Below, in pieces: positions 1-8,782 of a DNA stretch of 64,000 bases. Source of the DNA: Anaerotignum neopropionicum (GTDB lineage Bacteria; Bacillota; Clostridia; Lachnospirales; Anaerotignaceae); the NCBI RefSeq assembly GCF_001571775.1, contig NZ_LRVM01000005.1, positions 162,854 through 226,853 of the forward strand, written 5' to 3'. The notes under the pieces are model-generated. The model saw only the letters and a program-made list of their open reading frames with translations, did not search any database and was not told the origin of the DNA. Within the stretch, counting starts at the first letter, position 1, and every line of letters starts with the position of its first letter. Position numbers and translations under genes: made by a program.

Positions 1-825
1 AATCTCAACCACTCTTTCATTAGTAAATTTGCGTACTTCCGGCAAAAAGCTTCTGGTTGTCCCCTCAATTTCCGCTTTTTCCGCAACAATATTATACTGG
101 GTACCCGCCTTGATTACACCGACACCTACCACTACGGTTTCCAACGGTGCCGTACTTCTTGCCACTATGGATTGTAAGTTTACCACAATTTGCGCTGCAA
201 TATAAGCTGCATCCACCCCCAAGTGAGGCATAGAAACATGGGCACCCTTTCCCGTTATTTCTATTTTAAAATAATCACAGCTGGCACACTGGGGACCTTT
301 TGTCAAGGCAACCTTTCCGCTTGCCAATCTGCTTGCCACATGGGCGCCAAATACCCTTTCACACCCCTCCAGCAAGCCACCTTCAACAAAAAGTCTTGCT
401 CCTTGGCCAATTTCCTCCGCCTGCTGAAAAAACAGTCGAATCTGCCCCGAAAAATCATTCTCCATGGATTTTAAAACCTTTGCCGCCCCAAGCAAGGTTG
501 CCGTATGAGCATCATGACCGCAGGCATGGCAAAAGCCCTTTCTTTGGGAACGATAAGGCACGGTTTTCAAATCCTCCATGGCAAGGGCATCCATATCCCC
601 CCTGAGAGCAACGATTTTTCCTTGAGGAGATTTTTTCCCGTCAATCCATGCATACACACCCGTTTTCCCCACCTTTGTGTGAGGAATGCCCAAGGAATCC
701 AGTTCCTCCTCAATTTTCTTACAAGTTTCATATTCCTGCAGGCTCACCTCGGGATGGGCATGAAAATGCCTTCTCAGCTGAACCATATAATTTTTTTCCT
801 TTATAATATAATCCTTTAGTGCCAT
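1..825 (-). CDS. M20-family amidohydrolase, C-terminus outside window
   Basis: Metal-dependent amidohydrolase/peptidase of the M20D type (hippurate hydrolase or N-acyl amino acid deacylase group). The reading frame is open from an ATG at 825 to base 1, 275 codons; the end lies beyond the window. Family signatures are visible: GDMDAL near residue 80, HACGHDAHTA near residue 100 and a QQAEE segment with the catalytic glutamate near 135, all expected in the di-metal catalytic domain. A GKGAHVSMPHLG motif follows in the dimerisation domain. It lies downstream of the methionine importer genes on the same strand but a strong terminator separates them. A role in releasing imported acylated amino acids is inference only; the exact substrate cannot be read from sequence. 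Confidence 0.9.
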   Translation of the reverse strand, partial: MALKDYIIKEKNYMVQLRRHFHAHPEVSLQEYETCKKIEEELDSLGIPHTKVGKTGVYAWIDGKKSPQGKIVALRGDMDALAMEDLKTVPYRSQRKGFCHACGHDAHTATLLGAAKVLKSMENDFSGQIRLFFQQAEEIGQGARLFVEGGLLEGCERVFGAHVASRLASGKVALTKGPQCASCDYFKIEITGKGAHVSMPHLGVDAAYIAAQIVVNLQSIVARSTAPLETVVVGVGVIKAGTQYNIVAEKAEIEGTTRSFLPEVRKFTNERVVEI

Positions 826-874
826 ATCCTTACCGCCTTTTCTTAAATGCATTTATTTTAAAGAAAAATACAAA

Positions 875-914
875 ACAGACGAGTTCATCGGCAAAGGCCG
901 ACAAACCCATCTGT
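875..914 (-). terminator. Rho-independent terminator after metQ
   Basis: On the minus strand an 18-bp stem starting ACAGATGGG, with several G-U pairs, closes a CTTT loop and is followed by TTTTGTATTTTT. It lies about 90 bases after the metQ stop and before the amidohydrolase start, so it should end the metNIQ transcript. Confidence 0.8.
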
Positions 915-1006
915 TTTCACTGGATGGGAACCCCCCTCCTGCACTTCAATGTAAATCACTATTATGAAACCCCATACTTATCAAATTATTCTTATTCAGA
1001 CTATTT

Positions 1007-1885
1007 TTACTTTTCCCAAACACAGATAAAAGCACCTTTATATTCTTCGTTAATTGTTTTTTCAACTTCTTCTGTTTGGTATGCTTCAACAACCTTCTTG
1101 TATACTTCATTGTCTTTATCTGCTGTGCGGGATACAATTACATTAACCAACTTGGGAACCGCTTCGTTTACCGTAGGATCAACATTTTCCGTAGCAATTG
1201 TATCCTCAATAGGATCTAAACCTGCTGTATAAGCGTTGCCGCCGTTAATAATTGCCGCTGCACAATCGGGTAAAATGTTAGCCAAGGTTGCGGATTCAGC
1301 TTCCAAAATTTCAATCTGCTTATTGTATTTTGTAATATCTTGCTTTGTAGGAACAAAGCCCTTTGCAGGATCACATTCGATCAGACCTACTGCTTCCATT
1401 AATTTTAAAGCACGGCCGCCATTTGTCAAATCACTGGGGATTGCAATTACATCACCGTCTTGAATATCCTCAACGGAAGAAATCTTGTTTTTATTGTGAT
1501 ACATTGAGATAGGGGAAATAAAGGTATCTCCAATATCTACAATATCGTAGCCCTTTGTTTCAATTTCATTCGCCAAAAATGCTTTATGCTGGAATGCATT
1601 CAAATCAACCTCACCATCGTTTAACGCACGGTTGGGTGCTGCATAATCTGCAAATTTCACAAGTTCAACTCGAATATTGTCGCCTGCTAATAATTCGTTT
1701 ATGGTTTCCCATTGGGCATTGTATTCGCCTACCACGCCAACCTTTACTACTGTTACTGCTGCGCTGTCATCCCCTGCCGGTGCATCTTTTTGTGCATTCC
1801 CCGCGGAACCGCAGCCCGCCAAGGCCAATACAACGGTAGTTGTCAATGCCGCCGCCAATAATTTTTTCAAATTCTTTTTCATCAT
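1007..1885 (-). CDS. metQ: Methionine ABC transporter substrate-binding lipoprotein
   Basis: Extracellular lipoprotein that captures methionine and delivers it to MetI/MetN (NlpA/MetQ family). The 292-residue product begins with a lipoprotein signal: basic MMKKNLKK, hydrophobic stretch, then lipobox LAGC with Cys25 as the lipidated residue. The mature part has family segments such as VGVVGEYNAQWE, ALNDGEVDLNAFQHKAFL and IAIPSDLTNGGRALKL. Length is normal (about 270-290). It is the last gene of the metN-metI-metQ operon, 72 bases after metI, and shares its T-box control. Confidence 0.95.
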   Translation of the reverse strand: MMKKNLKKLLAAALTTTVVLALAGCGSAGNAQKDAPAGDDSAAVTVVKVGVVGEYNAQWETINELLAGDNIRVELVKFADYAAPNRALNDGEVDLNAFQHKAFLANEIETKGYDIVDIGDTFISPISMYHNKNKISSVEDIQDGDVIAIPSDLTNGGRALKLMEAVGLIECDPAKGFVPTKQDITKYNKQIEILEAESATLANILPDCAAAIINGGNAYTAGLDPIEDTIATENVDPTVNEAVPKLVNVIVSRTADKDNEVYKKVVEAYQTEEVEKTINEEYKGAFICVWEK

Positions 1886-1957
1886 ACATCTCTCCTTTTT
1901 CTTATATGTTTTCTTAATTTTTCTATGCTTAAAATGTTTCCATTAAAGAGCCAACCG

Positions 1958-2635
1958 TTAGTGTGTTGTTTTTCTGATAATTATATTTCCAATTCCTTGA
2001 AAAACAGTAATAATCAGCAAAATAATTGCAACCGTTATCCAAATCATATCTCTATACCCCATCTGATGCCCATAACGAATGCCAAAATCCCCCAAGCCGC
2101 CGGCGCCAATCGCCCCTGCAATGGCAGTAATACCAATTAAGCTTACAAAGGTAATCATTGTTACACGGGTGATGCCCGGGATGCTTTCCTTCAGATAAAC
2201 ACTGAAAATGATTTCCCAAGGGCCAAAGCCCATTGCCTCACTGGCCTCAATTAAGCCATAATCCACATCCGATAAAACAGCTTCAATCTGTCTTGCAAAA
2301 AAAGGAACCGTTCCGCCAATTAGAGCAACATAAGACCCAGTAACACCCGACCCTGTGCCAACAATGGCGCGACTGACGGGGATCAAAAGCACCATCAAAA
2401 TAATAAAAGGAATGGAACGAATGATGTCAATGGCTTTATCCAAGAACTTATACACGATAGGATTTTGCATAAGCCCATGTTTTTTTGTAACAATCAGCAG
2501 CACTCCCAGAATCAAACCAAAGAAAAAGGCAATCGTTCCGGAAATAAACAGCATTTGAAAGGTTTGCTTCATGCATTTTAATAATTCTCCTTGCAGAGAT
2601 TGCAAATGTGGCGCAATGTTATATAAAAAACTCAT
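1958..2635 (-). CDS. metI: Methionine ABC transporter permease
   Basis: Integral membrane subunit of the D-/L-methionine importer, 225 residues, the usual size for MetI. It has about five hydrophobic helices and the cytoplasmic coupling (EAA) loop, seen here as EASEAMGFGPWEIIFSVYL, which contacts the MetN ATPase. A SIPFIILMVLLIPVSR segment is typical of the family. Its start overlaps the end of metN by 4 bases, indicating translational coupling. Confidence 0.95.
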   Translation of the reverse strand: MSFLYNIAPHLQSLQGELLKCMKQTFQMLFISGTIAFFFGLILGVLLIVTKKHGLMQNPIVYKFLDKAIDIIRSIPFIILMVLLIPVSRAIVGTGSGVTGSYVALIGGTVPFFARQIEAVLSDVDYGLIEASEAMGFGPWEIIFSVYLKESIPGITRVTMITFVSLIGITAIAGAIGAGGLGDFGIRYGHQMGYRDMIWITVAIILLIITVFQGIGNIIIRKTTH

Positions 2636-3663
2636 CCCCGAATTACCTCCATCTCAACATTTCTAGCCTGAATATATTGTAATGCCTTTTCCATATTCTC
2701 GGCCTCTCCGCTTAAAATGACAACCAGCTTCCCTATGGGTTTATCCTTCAAAATATCCACATTGCCAAAAATGATATTTGCCTGAACTTGATATTTCTGG
2801 GCCAAATAGGAAATCAGAGGTTCTCCGGCATTTCCACCCGAATATGTAAGCAGCACTAGCTTTTCGCCATTCTTTATCTGTGTCAATTCATGTTTTTCCT
2901 CAAGAAGCTCGTAAATTTTATTAATGTTGCTTGCCGTATCCATAAAATCTCGGGTTAGCTTTTCCTTGGGATGAGAGAAAACATCAGCGGTTTCCCCTTC
3001 TTCCACCACGTATCCCAGCTCCATAATGGCAACCCTGTCGCAAATATCCTTTACAACTGCCATTTCATGGGTAATCAAAACAATGGTAATGCCCAATTCG
3101 TTATTTACCTTTTTTAATAGGTTCAAAATAGATTTTGTGGTTTGAGGGTCCAAGGCACTGGTTGCCTCATCGCAAAGCAAAACCTTTGGATCATTCGCCA
3201 AAGCCCTTGCAATGGCCACTCTTTGCTTTTGCCCCCCCGAAAGCTGAGATGGATAAGCATCGGTTTTATCCGACAATCCTACAAGCTCCAATAAGGATAA
3301 TATTTTCTCATGCTTTTCCGTCTTTGACAGCTTGCTTTTGCGCAAAGGAAATGCAATATTTTGATAAACCGTACGAGAACGCAAAAGATTAAAGTGTTGA
3401 AAAATCATACCGATTTTTCGTCTTTCCTCTCTTAATTGTGCTTCCGGCAAGCCCATCAGATCAACGCCGTCGATGAGTACCTTCCCCGCCGTAGGTCTTT
3501 CCAAAAGGTTAATGCAGCGAACCAATGTGGACTTCCCCGCACCAGAAAATCCGATAATACCAAAAATCTCCCCCGCATCAATATTTAAGCTTACGTCCTT
3601 TACCGCATGAATCTCCCCAGCACCTGCACCAAAGGTTTTGCTTACTTTCTCCAGCTGAATCAT
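2632..3663 (-). CDS. metN: Methionine ABC transporter ATP-binding protein
   Basis: ATPase that powers methionine import with MetI and MetQ. The 343-residue product has Walker A GFSGAGKST (residues about 38-46), Q-loop FQHFNLL, ABC signature LSGGQKQRVAIARAL, Walker B VLLCDEATSALD and the H-loop histidine in LITHEM. The last about 100 residues form the NIL/ACT-like domain known to bind methionine and trans-inhibit transport in MetN proteins. It is the first gene after a T-box leader and overlaps metI by 4 bases. Confidence 0.96.
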   Translation of the reverse strand: MIQLEKVSKTFGAGAGEIHAVKDVSLNIDAGEIFGIIGFSGAGKSTLVRCINLLERPTAGKVLIDGVDLMGLPEAQLREERRKIGMIFQHFNLLRSRTVYQNIAFPLRKSKLSKTEKHEKILSLLELVGLSDKTDAYPSQLSGGQKQRVAIARALANDPKVLLCDEATSALDPQTTKSILNLLKKVNNELGITIVLITHEMAVVKDICDRVAIMELGYVVEEGETADVFSHPKEKLTRDFMDTASNINKIYELLEEKHELTQIKNGEKLVLLTYSGGNAGEPLISYLAQKYQVQANIIFGNVDILKDKPIGKLVVILSGEAENMEKALQYIQARNVEMEVIRG

Positions 3664-3705
3664 ACCGTTCTCCCTCCTTCTCCTTTGTAAAACAACTCGA
3701 ACTAT

Positions 3706-3750
3706 AAAAAAGCTCCCGCCCTAAATGACCTTCATCATTAGGGCGAGAGC
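3706..3750 (-). terminator. Regulated terminator of the metNIQ T-box
   Basis: Minus-strand stem GCTCTCGCCCTAA / TTTAGGGCGGGAGC (3712-3750) followed by a run of T. Its 5' arm lies directly after the T-box sequence, as required for switching between terminator and antiterminator. Confidence 0.88.
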
Positions 3751-3980
3751 ATAGCTTCGCGTTACCACCTAATTTTGTTTGTTCCTCACGAAACAAACCT
3801 TAACGAGTACGTCCAAAAAATCGGATTATACCCTGACACTATAACGGGCGCGCCCGTCATGATCTAAATCAATTCGACCATGCGACTCCAAGACCATCTT
3901 CATAAGCCCATCTTTATCCTCTTTCACCAAACGAGGACTCTCTGCAAAAGTATCCGCCTACTACTCTTCTCTTCCATGTC
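3706..3980 (-). ncRNA. T-box leader (probable methionine specificity) of metNIQ
   Basis: On the minus strand the leader contains the T-box core AGGTGGTAACGCG (3758-3770), which pairs with the acceptor end of uncharged tRNA, just before an intrinsic terminator. Upstream lies a Stem I-like region with GAGAGTC, TTTGGTGAAAGAGG and GGAGTCGCATGGTCGAA. In that last segment ATG (3879-3881) sits where a specifier codon is expected, which would give methionine specificity. Uncharged tRNA-Met should favour antitermination and raise importer synthesis. The T-box call is firm; the exact specifier is my reading. Confidence 0.9.
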
Positions 3981-4001
3981 TTTAAATTTTTAATTGGATT
4001 A

Positions 4002-4030
4002 ATCATAATACAACATTTTTTTCTTGTCAA
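4002..4030 (-). promoter_or_regulatory. Sigma-A-type promoter of metNIQ
   Basis: Minus strand TTGACA (4025-4030), 17-bp spacer, TATGAT (4002-4007), placed just upstream of the T-box leader start. Confidence 0.8.
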
Positions 4031-4280
4031 TACTTTTTATTTGTTGATTTTAATATAGAGATCTCTTGTAATTATGCAAAAATTACCGAAAATCGCAAAG
4101 TGTTCTGTTGCTAAATATACATTTTGCAATTTTTTTTACATGTTTTCACAGTATTCACATTGAAAACGTCAGTCCTTGCTTCAAAAAAATTTAGCATTTC
4201 TATATTTTAAAATACATAATATAAACTGTTTTTCACAAACTTTCAAACTATTTCCCGGGCATTGGCGCAGCTTTTTCCAT

Positions 4281-4320
4281 AAGAAAAGCCCTTTTGCAAA
4301 TGCAAAAAGGCTTTTCTTTA
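4281..4320 (-). terminator. Terminator at the end of the small membrane protein gene
   Basis: Near-perfect inverted repeat AAGAAAAGCC...GGCTTTTCTT around TGCAAATGCA. It overlaps the stop codon of the 4318-4617 gene. Its symmetrical T/A tails could let it work from both sides. Confidence 0.7.
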
Positions 4321-4617
4321 TTTCTTATTCATGTACCGTTCGTTACAACGGGCAAGAAAAAAAACACAAACAGCCAATAATGCAATAAATATCCAATAAA
4401 ACATCTTGTGAAAAGGGAAAGCAATATCAATCAAGGCCTTGCCTACAAAAATCGTCCCTACTGCCATATGCAGGATTCCTATTTCCTTTAAATATGCAGC
4501 CAATTTTTTAGGCTCTATCTTCTCTAGTGAACGCCGCGTATAAAAAATTGTCTTTCCAAACAACGCAAATATTCCTCGAGCATAAAAATATATCCCTATA
4601 ACAAAAAACAATGACAT
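4318..4617 (-). CDS. Small membrane protein, function unknown
   Basis: A 99-residue protein with three hydrophobic segments: residues about 1-20, 48-66 (MAVGTIFVGKALIDIAF) and 72-90 (FYWIFIALLAVCVFFLA). It has a basic loop FYTRRSLEKIEPKK and a basic C-terminus. I do not recognise the family with certainty; the size and layout resemble short DUF3784-like membrane proteins. It is a single-gene unit with its own terminator and reads toward the T-box region. Confidence 0.6.
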   Translation of the reverse strand: MSLFFVIGIYFYARGIFALFGKTIFYTRRSLEKIEPKKLAAYLKEIGILHMAVGTIFVGKALIDIAFPFHKMFYWIFIALLAVCVFFLARCNERYMNKK

Positions 4618-4689
4618 ATTATCCCTCCCACTGCGCCGTCTGTTTATTGCATCTAAAACAGTTTCATGGTAAGATGTTTAAGCAATATT

Positions 4690-5148
4690 TTAATTGGAGC
4701 GCTTGTTTGTTCTTTTATTCAAGCTGGTATGACGCTCGTTTGACTGCTTCGCCCATTCCTTCATTTTTTCTTCAAAATCCGAAGTAGCATTGATAGAGGA
4801 TTGGGGACGGAAATACTCCTCAGCAGGGCTTGCGGGCTTTTGTGTCTGATTTGGCTTACGGAAAGGCTTCTCAGTTTTGTGCTGAGGCTTTGGCTGACGT
4901 TCTTCCTTGGGTAACGCATCCCGAATAGACAATGCAATTTTATGAGATTCCTCATCAATAGAAAGAACCTTAACCTTTACAATATCGCCAACCTTTACAT
5001 GGTCGTTGATATCTTGTACGAAGCTGTTGGCAACTTGAGAAATATGCACTAACCCTTGTAATGAACCTAATGAAACAATTGCGCCAAAGGGTTTAATGCG
5101 TACAATCTTTCCTTCAACGATACTGCCTACTTCTAATTTTTCAGACAT
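4690..5148 (-). CDS. S1 RNA-binding domain protein (YugI/CvfD-like)
   Basis: General RNA-binding protein with a single S1 OB-fold over about residues 4-75: KLEVGSIVEGKIVRIKPFGA then GLVHISQVAN and VGDIVKVKVLSID, the canonical S1 strands. The C-terminal half is a low-complexity, charged tail rich in P, K, Q and R, as in the YugI/GSP13/CvfD group linked to ribosomes and post-transcriptional control. I chose the ATG at 5148 because GGGAG lies upstream at a workable distance; a GTG at 5160 is too close to it. It is divergent from rlmD with about 100 bases between them. Confidence 0.85.
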   Translation of the reverse strand: MSEKLEVGSIVEGKIVRIKPFGAIVSLGSLQGLVHISQVANSFVQDINDHVKVGDIVKVKVLSIDEESHKIALSIRDALPKEERQPKPQHKTEKPFRKPNQTQKPASPAEEYFRPQSSINATSDFEEKMKEWAKQSNERHTSLNKRTNKRSN

Positions 5149-5250
5149 TCCAATATACACTCCCGTTCAGAATTTTAAGATTACTGGAACAGTATACCAT
5201 AGATGACACTTGAATACAAACAAAATCTAACTACTTTCGGAGGAGAATTT

Positions 5251-6612
5251 ATGAAGAAAAAAGATATCATTACCATCCAAATTGAGGATGTTGCCTTTCC
5301 AAATAAAGCCTATGGTTTTGTTAACGGCGAAAAGGTTATTGTCAAAAACGCTATCCCCGGGCAAACCATTGAAGCCCAAATTATTAAGAAAAGAAGCAGT
5401 GGCATTGAGGCAAGACAGCAAGCTGTGTTAGAGCATTCTCCTCTGGAAAGACCAGACGGTGTCTGTTCTCATTACACCCTTTGCGGCGGCTGCACCTATC
5501 AGCCCTTGCACCACGAGAATGAATTAAAATTAAAGGAGCGTCAAGTGAAACGCTTATTGGAACAAGAAAAGATAGATGTAGAAAACTGGGAAGGCATTGT
5601 CCCCGCTCCCTCGGAAAAAGGCTATCGCAATAAATGTGAATTTTCCTTTGGGGATGAAGAAAAGGACGGCGACCTGGCTCTAGGAATGCGCAAGCGCATG
5701 AGCCATTACGAGGTTGTCACCTTAAAGGATTGTAATATTATTGATGAGGATTATTTAAAAATCATCAACGGTACTTTGGCGTTCTTTCAAGAAAGAAACG
5801 TTCCTTTTTATCATAAGCTGCGCCACGACGGCTCCCTGCGCCATCTAGTAGTAAGAAAGGGTAACGCCACGGGGGAAATTCTGGTCAACTTGGTTACAAG
5901 CAACGAGGTTCCCTTTTCCACCGAGGAATTTAAAAATATGCTTTTGGCCCTGCCCCTTTGTGGCTCTCTTTGCGGTATCCTTCATTCTGTAAACGAAAGC
6001 GTTGCCGACGTTGTACGCAGTGATGAAATGACGGTGCTTTACGGCAGAGATTATTTCATGGAAAAGCTGTTTGATTTAGAATTCAAGGTTTCCGTATATT
6101 CCTTTTTTCAAACCAACACAAAGGGTGCTGAAAAATTATATTCTATCGTCAAGGAATTTGCAGGAGATGTTTCCAATAAAATGGTGTTTGACTTATATTG
6201 TGGTACGGGTACCATTGGGCAGATTATGGCGGAGGCTGGCTCAAAAAAGGTTGTGGGCATCGAATTGGTGGAGGAAGCCGTTGCCAGCGCCAACGAAAAT
6301 GCTGAAAGAAATGGGCTGACAAACTGTACCTTTATTGCCGGCGATGTTTTGCAAAAGGTAGACGAATTGACGGATACACCTGATTTAATTATCGTTGACC
6401 CTCCTAGAGATGGCATTCATCCAAAGGCAATCGGAAAAATCATTGATTTTGGCGCCCCTGAAATTATTTATGTTTCCTGCAAACCAACGTCTTTGGCAAG
6501 AGATTTAGTTGTCTTTCAAGAGGCGGGATATCAGGTGGAACGGGTAAAATTGATGGATATGTTTCCAAGGACGGTACATTGTGAGGCTGTATGCCTGCTA
6601 AAAAGGGATTAA
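5251..6612 (+). CDS. rlmD: 23S rRNA (uracil-C5)-methyltransferase, RlmD/RumA family
   Basis: SAM-dependent enzyme that methylates uracil C5 in 23S rRNA (TrmA/RumA family). The 453-residue protein has an N-terminal TRAM domain (about 5-60), a CSHYTLCGGC iron-sulphur cysteine cluster, the SAM motif FDLYCGTGTIG, the substrate motif DPPRDGIHPKAI and the catalytic cysteine in YVSCKPTSLARD, ending with HCEAVCLL. The start is the ATG at 5251 behind GGAGGAG. Which uracil is modified (U747 or U1939 type) cannot be decided here, since Firmicutes often carry several paralogues. Confidence 0.92.
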   Translation: MKKKDIITIQIEDVAFPNKAYGFVNGEKVIVKNAIPGQTIEAQIIKKRSSGIEARQQAVLEHSPLERPDGVCSHYTLCGGCTYQPLHHENELKLKERQVKRLLEQEKIDVENWEGIVPAPSEKGYRNKCEFSFGDEEKDGDLALGMRKRMSHYEVVTLKDCNIIDEDYLKIINGTLAFFQERNVPFYHKLRHDGSLRHLVVRKGNATGEILVNLVTSNEVPFSTEEFKNMLLALPLCGSLCGILHSVNESVADVVRSDEMTVLYGRDYFMEKLFDLEFKVSVYSFFQTNTKGAEKLYSIVKEFAGDVSNKMVFDLYCGTGTIGQIMAEAGSKKVVGIELVEEAVASANENAERNGLTNCTFIAGDVLQKVDELTDTPDLIIVDPPRDGIHPKAIGKIIDFGAPEIIYVSCKPTSLARDLVVFQEAGYQVERVKLMDMFPRTVHCEAVCLLKRD

Positions 6613-6660
6613 GCGGTTTAAAGAAATAATAGAATTCAATTGTGATATGGAGGAAATTAT

Positions 6661-7449
6661 ATGCCTTACTTTAAATTAAGAGGGAAATCTTGTTATTACG
6701 AGGAACATGGGGATGGTACACCGATTCTCTTTTTACATGGGAATACGGCTTCATCCAACATGTTCATGGGAATTAAAGATTTGTTTACAAATAGTTTCAA
6801 AGCTATTACTTTGGACTTTTTAGGACATGGAAAATCCGATAGGTTAGAAAATTTTTGCACGGATCTTTGGTATGATGAAGCATTGCAAGCAATCGAATTT
6901 ATAGAACACATGAGATACGGAAAGGTTCACCTAATTGGAAGCAGTGGAGGTGCGTTGGTTGCAATAAATATTTCGCTAGAACGCCCGGATTTGGTTGGAA
7001 AGGTCATTGCGGACAGTTTTGAAGGCGAGCAACCATTAAGGGAATTCACACAAAACGTAATTGCTGATAGGGAAGCTTCTAAGCAGGAAGAAGGAGCGAA
7101 GTCATTTTACTGTGCAATGCATGGCGAGGATTGGGAAAGTGTTGTGGATAATGACACATATGCGATTCATGAGCATGCGAAATCAATAGGGAAATTCTTT
7201 CATAAACCGATAGAAACATTAAATGCAAACATACTACTCACTGGAAGTCAAGAGGATGAGTTTATAAGCTTTATAGACCCGAACTATTTCACCCGGGTAT
7301 ATACTGAAATGATTGAAAAGATTGGGCATGGAGGTATACATATCTTCAAACAGGGTGGACACCCAGCGATAATGTCAAACAGTGAGGAGTTTAGAAAAGT
7401 TGCAGAAGCATTTTTTCAAGATAATGACTGTCGGAAGTTCAATTGTTGA
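6661..7449 (+). CDS. Alpha/beta hydrolase
   Basis: Soluble alpha/beta-fold hydrolase of 262 residues. The oxyanion segment FLHGNTASS, the nucleophile elbow GSSGG (Ser around residue 97) and a C-terminal GGHP histidine form a full catalytic set; an acidic residue is expected near DEF at about 203. The RBS is TGGAGG. It lies 49 bases after rlmD but is probably independent. The substrate is unknown. It sits at the left edge of the arsenic island without an obvious link to it. Confidence 0.85.
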   Translation: MPYFKLRGKSCYYEEHGDGTPILFLHGNTASSNMFMGIKDLFTNSFKAITLDFLGHGKSDRLENFCTDLWYDEALQAIEFIEHMRYGKVHLIGSSGGALVAINISLERPDLVGKVIADSFEGEQPLREFTQNVIADREASKQEEGAKSFYCAMHGEDWESVVDNDTYAIHEHAKSIGKFFHKPIETLNANILLTGSQEDEFISFIDPNYFTRVYTEMIEKIGHGGIHIFKQGGHPAIMSNSEEFRKVAEAFFQDNDCRKFNC

Positions 7450-7534
7450 AGAAATTTAAAGAAGCTAACAATTTTTTATACTCTGGATATATTACTTGAG
7501 AAAGTTGCGTTTTTTACATTTATTTTCAATTGGA

Positions 7535-7980
7535 CTCATTGTGGAATTGGTTTTATATTTCAAAAAAGATGAGTTACTTGAATGGTGTAGGGCAACTTTT
7601 GATTTAGCAAAGAGAATAGTTCCCCTTTTCATAATCGGCGTTTTTTAGCAGGTGTTATTGAAGCGGTGATCCCCCTTGAATATATGGTGAAATTTGTAGG
7701 AAATAATTCTTTTGGAGCCAATGCAATCGCAGCAGTTTTTGGTGCTTTCATGTATTTTGCAACGTTAACAGAGGTACCGATTGTCAACAACTTTATGGCT
7801 CTTGGAATGTTAAAAGGCCCAGCAACAGCTTTGCTTCTTGCAGGCCCATCACTTAGTTTGCCTAATATGATTGTCATCGGTAAGGTAATGGGTATTAAGA
7901 AAACGCTTACCTATGTTGGATTAGTGATAGTTTTGTCGGCATTGATTGGAATGCTGGCAGGATATATAATTTATGTTTAA
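7535..7980 (+). pseudogene. Remnant of an ArsP/YraQ-type permease (C-terminal half, frameshifted)
   Basis: Only the C-terminal half of a permease related to the intact one at 8783-9796 remains. The frame runs IGLIVELVLYFKK...RIVPLFIIGVF and then meets TAG at a run of six T (7641-7646). One extra T would continue it into LAGVIEAVIPLEYM and on to the stop at 7980. The N-terminal half is absent. The last 104 residues contain helices and the PIVNNFMALG and AGPSLSLPNM segments of the family. It is followed by a broken redox-protein gene, so this looks like a decayed duplicate of the arsenic cassette. Confidence 0.75.
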
Positions 7981-7995
7981 TGGAGGATCATAAAA

Positions 7996-8222
7996 ATGGT
8001 AATTAAATTTTTAGGTTCAGGTTGTGCTAAATGCAAGCAGTTAGAGGCTAACGCGCAGCAGGCTGTCAAAGAATTAGGTATTGATGCAACCATTGAGAAG
8101 GTAAAGAAATTCAGGACATTGCGGAATACAGCGTAATGAAAACTCCTGCATTGGTTGTAGACGAGCAAGTGAAAGTAATGGGCAAGGTTCCATCAGCTGA
8201 GGATATTAAAAATTATCTATAA
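7996..8222 (+). pseudogene. Broken small thioredoxin-fold redox protein
   Basis: Starts behind TGGAGG as MVIKFLGSGCAKCKQLEANA, the CxxC active site of the TM0996/MTH895 small redox protein family, and closely resembles the protein at 11085-11435. After EKVK the frame is lost. One added base near 8103-8105 (an AAA where AAAA is expected) restores EIQDIAEYSVMKTPALVVDEQV and the C-terminus to 8222. It is either a recent one-base deletion or a sequencing error. Confidence 0.75.
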
Positions 8223-8264
8223 AGTAAAAGAATTGACCGCAATATTAATACGAATAAAAATAGT

Positions 8265-8310
8265 ACTACAGCTTATGACAGTGAAACTGTCAACATCTGT
8301 AGTATTTTTT
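8265..8310 (+). terminator. Intrinsic terminator before arsR
   Basis: Nested hairpin ACTACAG...CTGTAGT enclosing GACAGTGAAACTGTC, followed by a run of T. It ends the decayed cassette before the arsR promoter. Confidence 0.8.
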
Positions 8311-8330
8311 TATATAATAACAATATCATA

Positions 8331-8384
8331 TTGACAAAATTTGATTTGATGTATATACTTCTATATATCAAATATTTTAGATAT
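8331..8384 (+). promoter_or_regulatory. arsR promoter with candidate ArsR operator
   Basis: TTGACA (8331-8336), 17-bp spacer, TATACT (8354-8359). Right behind it an imperfect palindrome ATATC-N10-GATAT (8365-8384) overlaps the start of transcription, the usual place for an ArsR repressor to bind. The promoter is clear; the operator is inferred. Confidence 0.75.
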
Positions 8385-8395
8385 GAGGTGAAAAT

Positions 8396-8698
8396 TTGGA
8401 AACGTTAAATGAAAAACACGCAAAAGTATTTAAGGCTCTTTGCGATGAGAAGCGACTGCATATATTAGAGTTGCTGCGCAATGGTGATAATTGTGCATGT
8501 GAACTTCTTGAAAACATAGATATTGGACAGTCTTCCCTTTCTTATCATATGAAGATACTTGTTGAATCGGGCATTGTTGAAAGCAGGCAGGAGGGCAAAT
8601 GGACGCATTATAAAATTTCAGAACAAGGCAGTAGCAATGCTATTCATCTCTTAAGGGAACTTACATCAACAAACTGTACTGGTAAAAAAGAGAATTAA
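8396..8698 (+). CDS. arsR: ArsR-family arsenic-responsive repressor
   Basis: A 100-residue winged-helix repressor (ArsR/SmtB family) that should leave its operator on binding As(III)/Sb(III). The metalloid site is visible as NCACEL with Cys33 and Cys35 in helix alpha3, equivalent to the CVCDL box of classical ArsR. The recognition helix SQSSLSYHMKIL-type segment (here GQSSLSYHMKIL) and the wing RQEGKWTHYKIS follow. The start is a TTG at 8396 preceded by GAGGTG. It is the first gene of the arsenic operon. Confidence 0.93.
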   Translation: METLNEKHAKVFKALCDEKRLHILELLRNGDNCACELLENIDIGQSSLSYHMKILVESGIVESRQEGKWTHYKISEQGSSNAIHLLRELTSTNCTGKKEN

Positions 8699-8782
8699 AG
8701 CAAATAATTAAAAATATTAACATAAATTATTTGTATAAGAAATATGAATATATTTTAGACTTAAAAGAGAGGTTGATGCTTT

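Noticed and set aside
190..819. Several plus-strand open frames opposite the M20 gene
   Set aside because: They are shadows of a well-supported gene on the other strand and have no family features.
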